A stretch of 64,000 nucleotides of DNA from Tachypleus tridentatus (taxonomy: Eukaryota; Arthropoda; Merostomata; Xiphosura; Limulidae), in the NCBI RefSeq assembly GCF_004210375.1, contig NC_134835.1, positions 68,292,447 to 68,356,446 of the forward strand, written 5' to 3'. A program made the translations under genes and the position numbers. The notes beneath the pieces were generated by a model that was not told where the DNA came from, did no database searches, and saw nothing but the letters and a program-made list of their open reading frames with translations. Shown one piece after another: positions 61,503-64,000 of this stretch (position 1 is its first letter; each line of letters opens with the position of its first letter).

Positions 61503-64000
61503 TGATAACTCTTTATGGTATTTTTAAAAATTTATATGAAATAATTTTATTTTTATTTTTTAAGTATATATAATTTCCATTTTATATTATACATTTTATA
61601 ATCCCACTTTGTAGCTGGTACCCTGGGATCCTTTTTCAACAATATGTAGTGTATTTTACTTCATGTTAATGTGTTTTGCTTATGTCTTGAAAATTTATGG
61701 TCATTATATATATATATTTAGTAATTACAATAATAAATGAATATATAAATAAAAGTCATCACACAAGTGTATACAATAGTTTGTCATACTCATGATTATC
61801 TAACTCACAGAGCTGCATTCACATGGTAGCCTGTACTTGTCAGTGATATCTTAAATCTACTATCTGTTTCAATTTGTGTTGCCCTCTTACCTTGATCAGT
61901 GACCTGGTGGAAGGTTCTATCTTCTCCTTCTTTGTTTTTTGAGCACTAGAAGAAACTTATGCCAATGATGTAAATATTCTGGCGCTGATGGGGAAGGTCG
62001 TTAGATCAGTGTGATATATGGAGAGATCTTTCTGCTTTGTGGATTCGCATTCATGATACAACTTCCTGAATTTCATGTCAAGACCATGTATATATAATGA
62101 TCCATCCGGAGGTGAACAAATAGTATGATATTTTATCTTAAAGAACCACACTTTAACAGGGCATTTTAATGTTATTTTCCTAGTGCTTTGATTTCGCTTT
62201 AGCTTTGTAAGTGGACATAATACTCTGTTTTATGCTCTAAGGGTGCGATCCAGCATAGAAATAGTGATTGGACGGTTGGCACACTAAACTTTGAGTATTC
62301 GCTAGAACCATTACTCCTAATCTTCATTACCTAAATCACTGCAGATGATACATCCGATGGCAATTTATAATGACCAAAGTCCATAGGACTAGTCTTCTGT
62401 TATCTCTCTCCAGAACTTGCATTGTGGATGCATCGTATAGAAATGAGTTTTCATCCATATCCTCTGAAAACATAAAAGTGAGTCCAGCTCCTAAACTTTC
62501 AAGAGCCCTGAAAACTTTGAAACATTTTTACAGTTCTTATCATTGTTTCTCAGCTTGCAGCAAAATAGAGAATACTGGGATCTATTTGAAAGGTGGCAAT
62601 TAAAATAGCCAAAAGGATTAAGAATTTAATCTTCAATAGCAAAACTCGGAACTGAAAATACATGATCAAATGAACTCTTATCGGTTAGGGAAACTCAATC
62701 AAGTGTGTGAATTAAAGTTGTAACATCCAAGTTGAAAAATACTATGCCTTAAAATTTCTTATAAAAATACCTTGGTGGTCAAATTCACTTTGTGTTCACA
62801 CTTAATCTGCCTGCAGAAACAATCTGTATTAGACGTGGAAAACTCGATCAATATAGGCATCATTACGTCTCGATCTTGACTTCAATCTATATCTGTGCTC
62901 TCCAAGATCACTTTAGTCATGAAGATTGCCCAAAACTACTCTGGACCCCTACTACAATACCTCTACAACCACTTATTTGTTATATAAATCGAAGCCTAAG
63001 TCTGGCAGGACAGAAATTATGAGTAAGACTGCAAAGATAGGTATCTACAACAAAGGGGCAATATTAAAACAGCCATCTTTCTTCCTTTTTGACTTTCTAC
63101 ACATAAACAATTAAAACAGAAGAAAGAAACCAGAAAGTCTCGGCATGAAAGTACCACTGTATCTGTGTGCACGTTTGCAATTTCATGTATCACAGCTAAC
63201 CTTGTAGTCGAAAAATTTAGGAAATGCCCAGAAAACTGCGTATTTTTTAAATACTTCTGTTTCTATGATCGAAAACATTCAAATACATAATCAAATATAA
63301 CAGTTGGCGCACCATATTTGCACGTTTCTTATGCCATTTGGTACTGTTTGTAAAGTTTACTTTATACCTTACTGACTGCAATGTATATGGTCTCCATTCA
63401 TGAAACACACGTCCATCTGTGGTTTCTTGCAATTGTCCAGACGTGTATTTTTTCAAATAATGTTTCACAGGCCAGTAACCACATTTGGTTTCAAAATTTT
63501 ATATCGTAGTCGTCTAGTTAATTTTAAAATTTTTATTCAAAACTTTTGTACCAGTTATATTCTCAGAAATTGATTTATTTTGTATTATACTGCACTCATG
63601 AGTGGCCGTGTAAAGCTTCATATATGTGTGTTAATCCTCGCTTGCACAAATTCACAAATGTTTATTACCACACATGTCTCCAAGTTTTATATATGTTTAC
63701 ATATACTAGTAGCTTTTACAAGACAGAAATGGGCTCACATACTATTGCTACAGTAACACACACTGGCTACTTCCTTAACCCTCAATCATTAGTTACAGTT
63801 TTGTATTTACCTCTGTAAGTAATGAGCTTCAAAACTCGTTTTATAAACTTCATTAAATAAATTACTGCCACAGTTAGCCAAATTTAGACTATAAAACAAA
63901 CATCAGAAATTTTTCTTGTCCTTTTTTTTCTTTTACACATCAGTATATTCAAAGTAACCTTAGCAAAAAATTGTTTATAACAAGTAGTCGTTTATTGTCA
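61503..64000. other. No gene recognised
   Basis: The frames at 61957-62151, 62370-62603 and 62792-63022 are slightly less AT-rich than background and may be an old retroelement body, but no motif is recognisable. Confidence 0.5.

Noticed and set aside
62160..63110. Stretch of less AT-rich sequence with broken frames on both strands
   Set aside because: Looked for retrotransposon motifs (RT, RNase H, integrase, Pao/BEL) and found none convincing.

Overview
This is a eukaryotic, AT-rich, gene-poor window from an animal genome. Its dispersed repeats are mostly two tRNA-derived SINE families. Their sequences, as I recall them, match those that litter horseshoe crab genomes (Limulus, Tachypleus, Carcinoscorpius), so I infer a xiphosuran or related chelicerate. 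I could not run a search to check this. There are no operons, no bacterial signals and no CRISPR.

One intact protein-coding gene is supported. It lies on the minus strand and has eight well-defined coding exons between 35247 and 19571. All splice sites are GT-AG, the phases match at every junction, and there is no stop or frameshift. It encodes a 2-oxoglutarate/Fe(II) oxygenase of the gamma-butyrobetaine / trimethyllysine dioxygenase family (carnitine biosynthesis). It has the N-terminal CxCxxC zinc motif, the HxD iron pair and the distal HGR histidine. A candidate first exon (55222-55110), with an ATG, a strong donor and a compatible phase, lies about 20 kb upstream. A TATA-like motif sits just above it. 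If it is real, the gene spans about 36 kb and has a hydrophobic N-terminal leader.

The rest is repeats and decayed copies. 1-19500, downstream of the gene, holds a short inverted-repeat element (3944-4192), many SINEs, a decayed two-exon member of an uncharacterised arthropod gene family whose intron carries a SINE (11165-12316), and an unidentified degenerate coding tract (16807-18602). 19571-35247 is the gene; its introns contain an internally deleted mariner transposon (32453-33357) and SINEs. 35250-55100, possibly intron 1, is mostly unannotatable AT-rich sequence with SINEs and a Ty3/gypsy integrase relic near 50.1-50.5 kb. 55360-64000 is upstream and contains SINEs, a LINE reverse-transcriptase relic (60250-61080), a SINE fragment, and a probable Penelope-like reverse-transcriptase fragment (61130-61502), stacked end to end.

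Most open frames of 60-130 codons outside these features look like chance frames or translations of SINEs and microsatellites, so I have not called them as genes.
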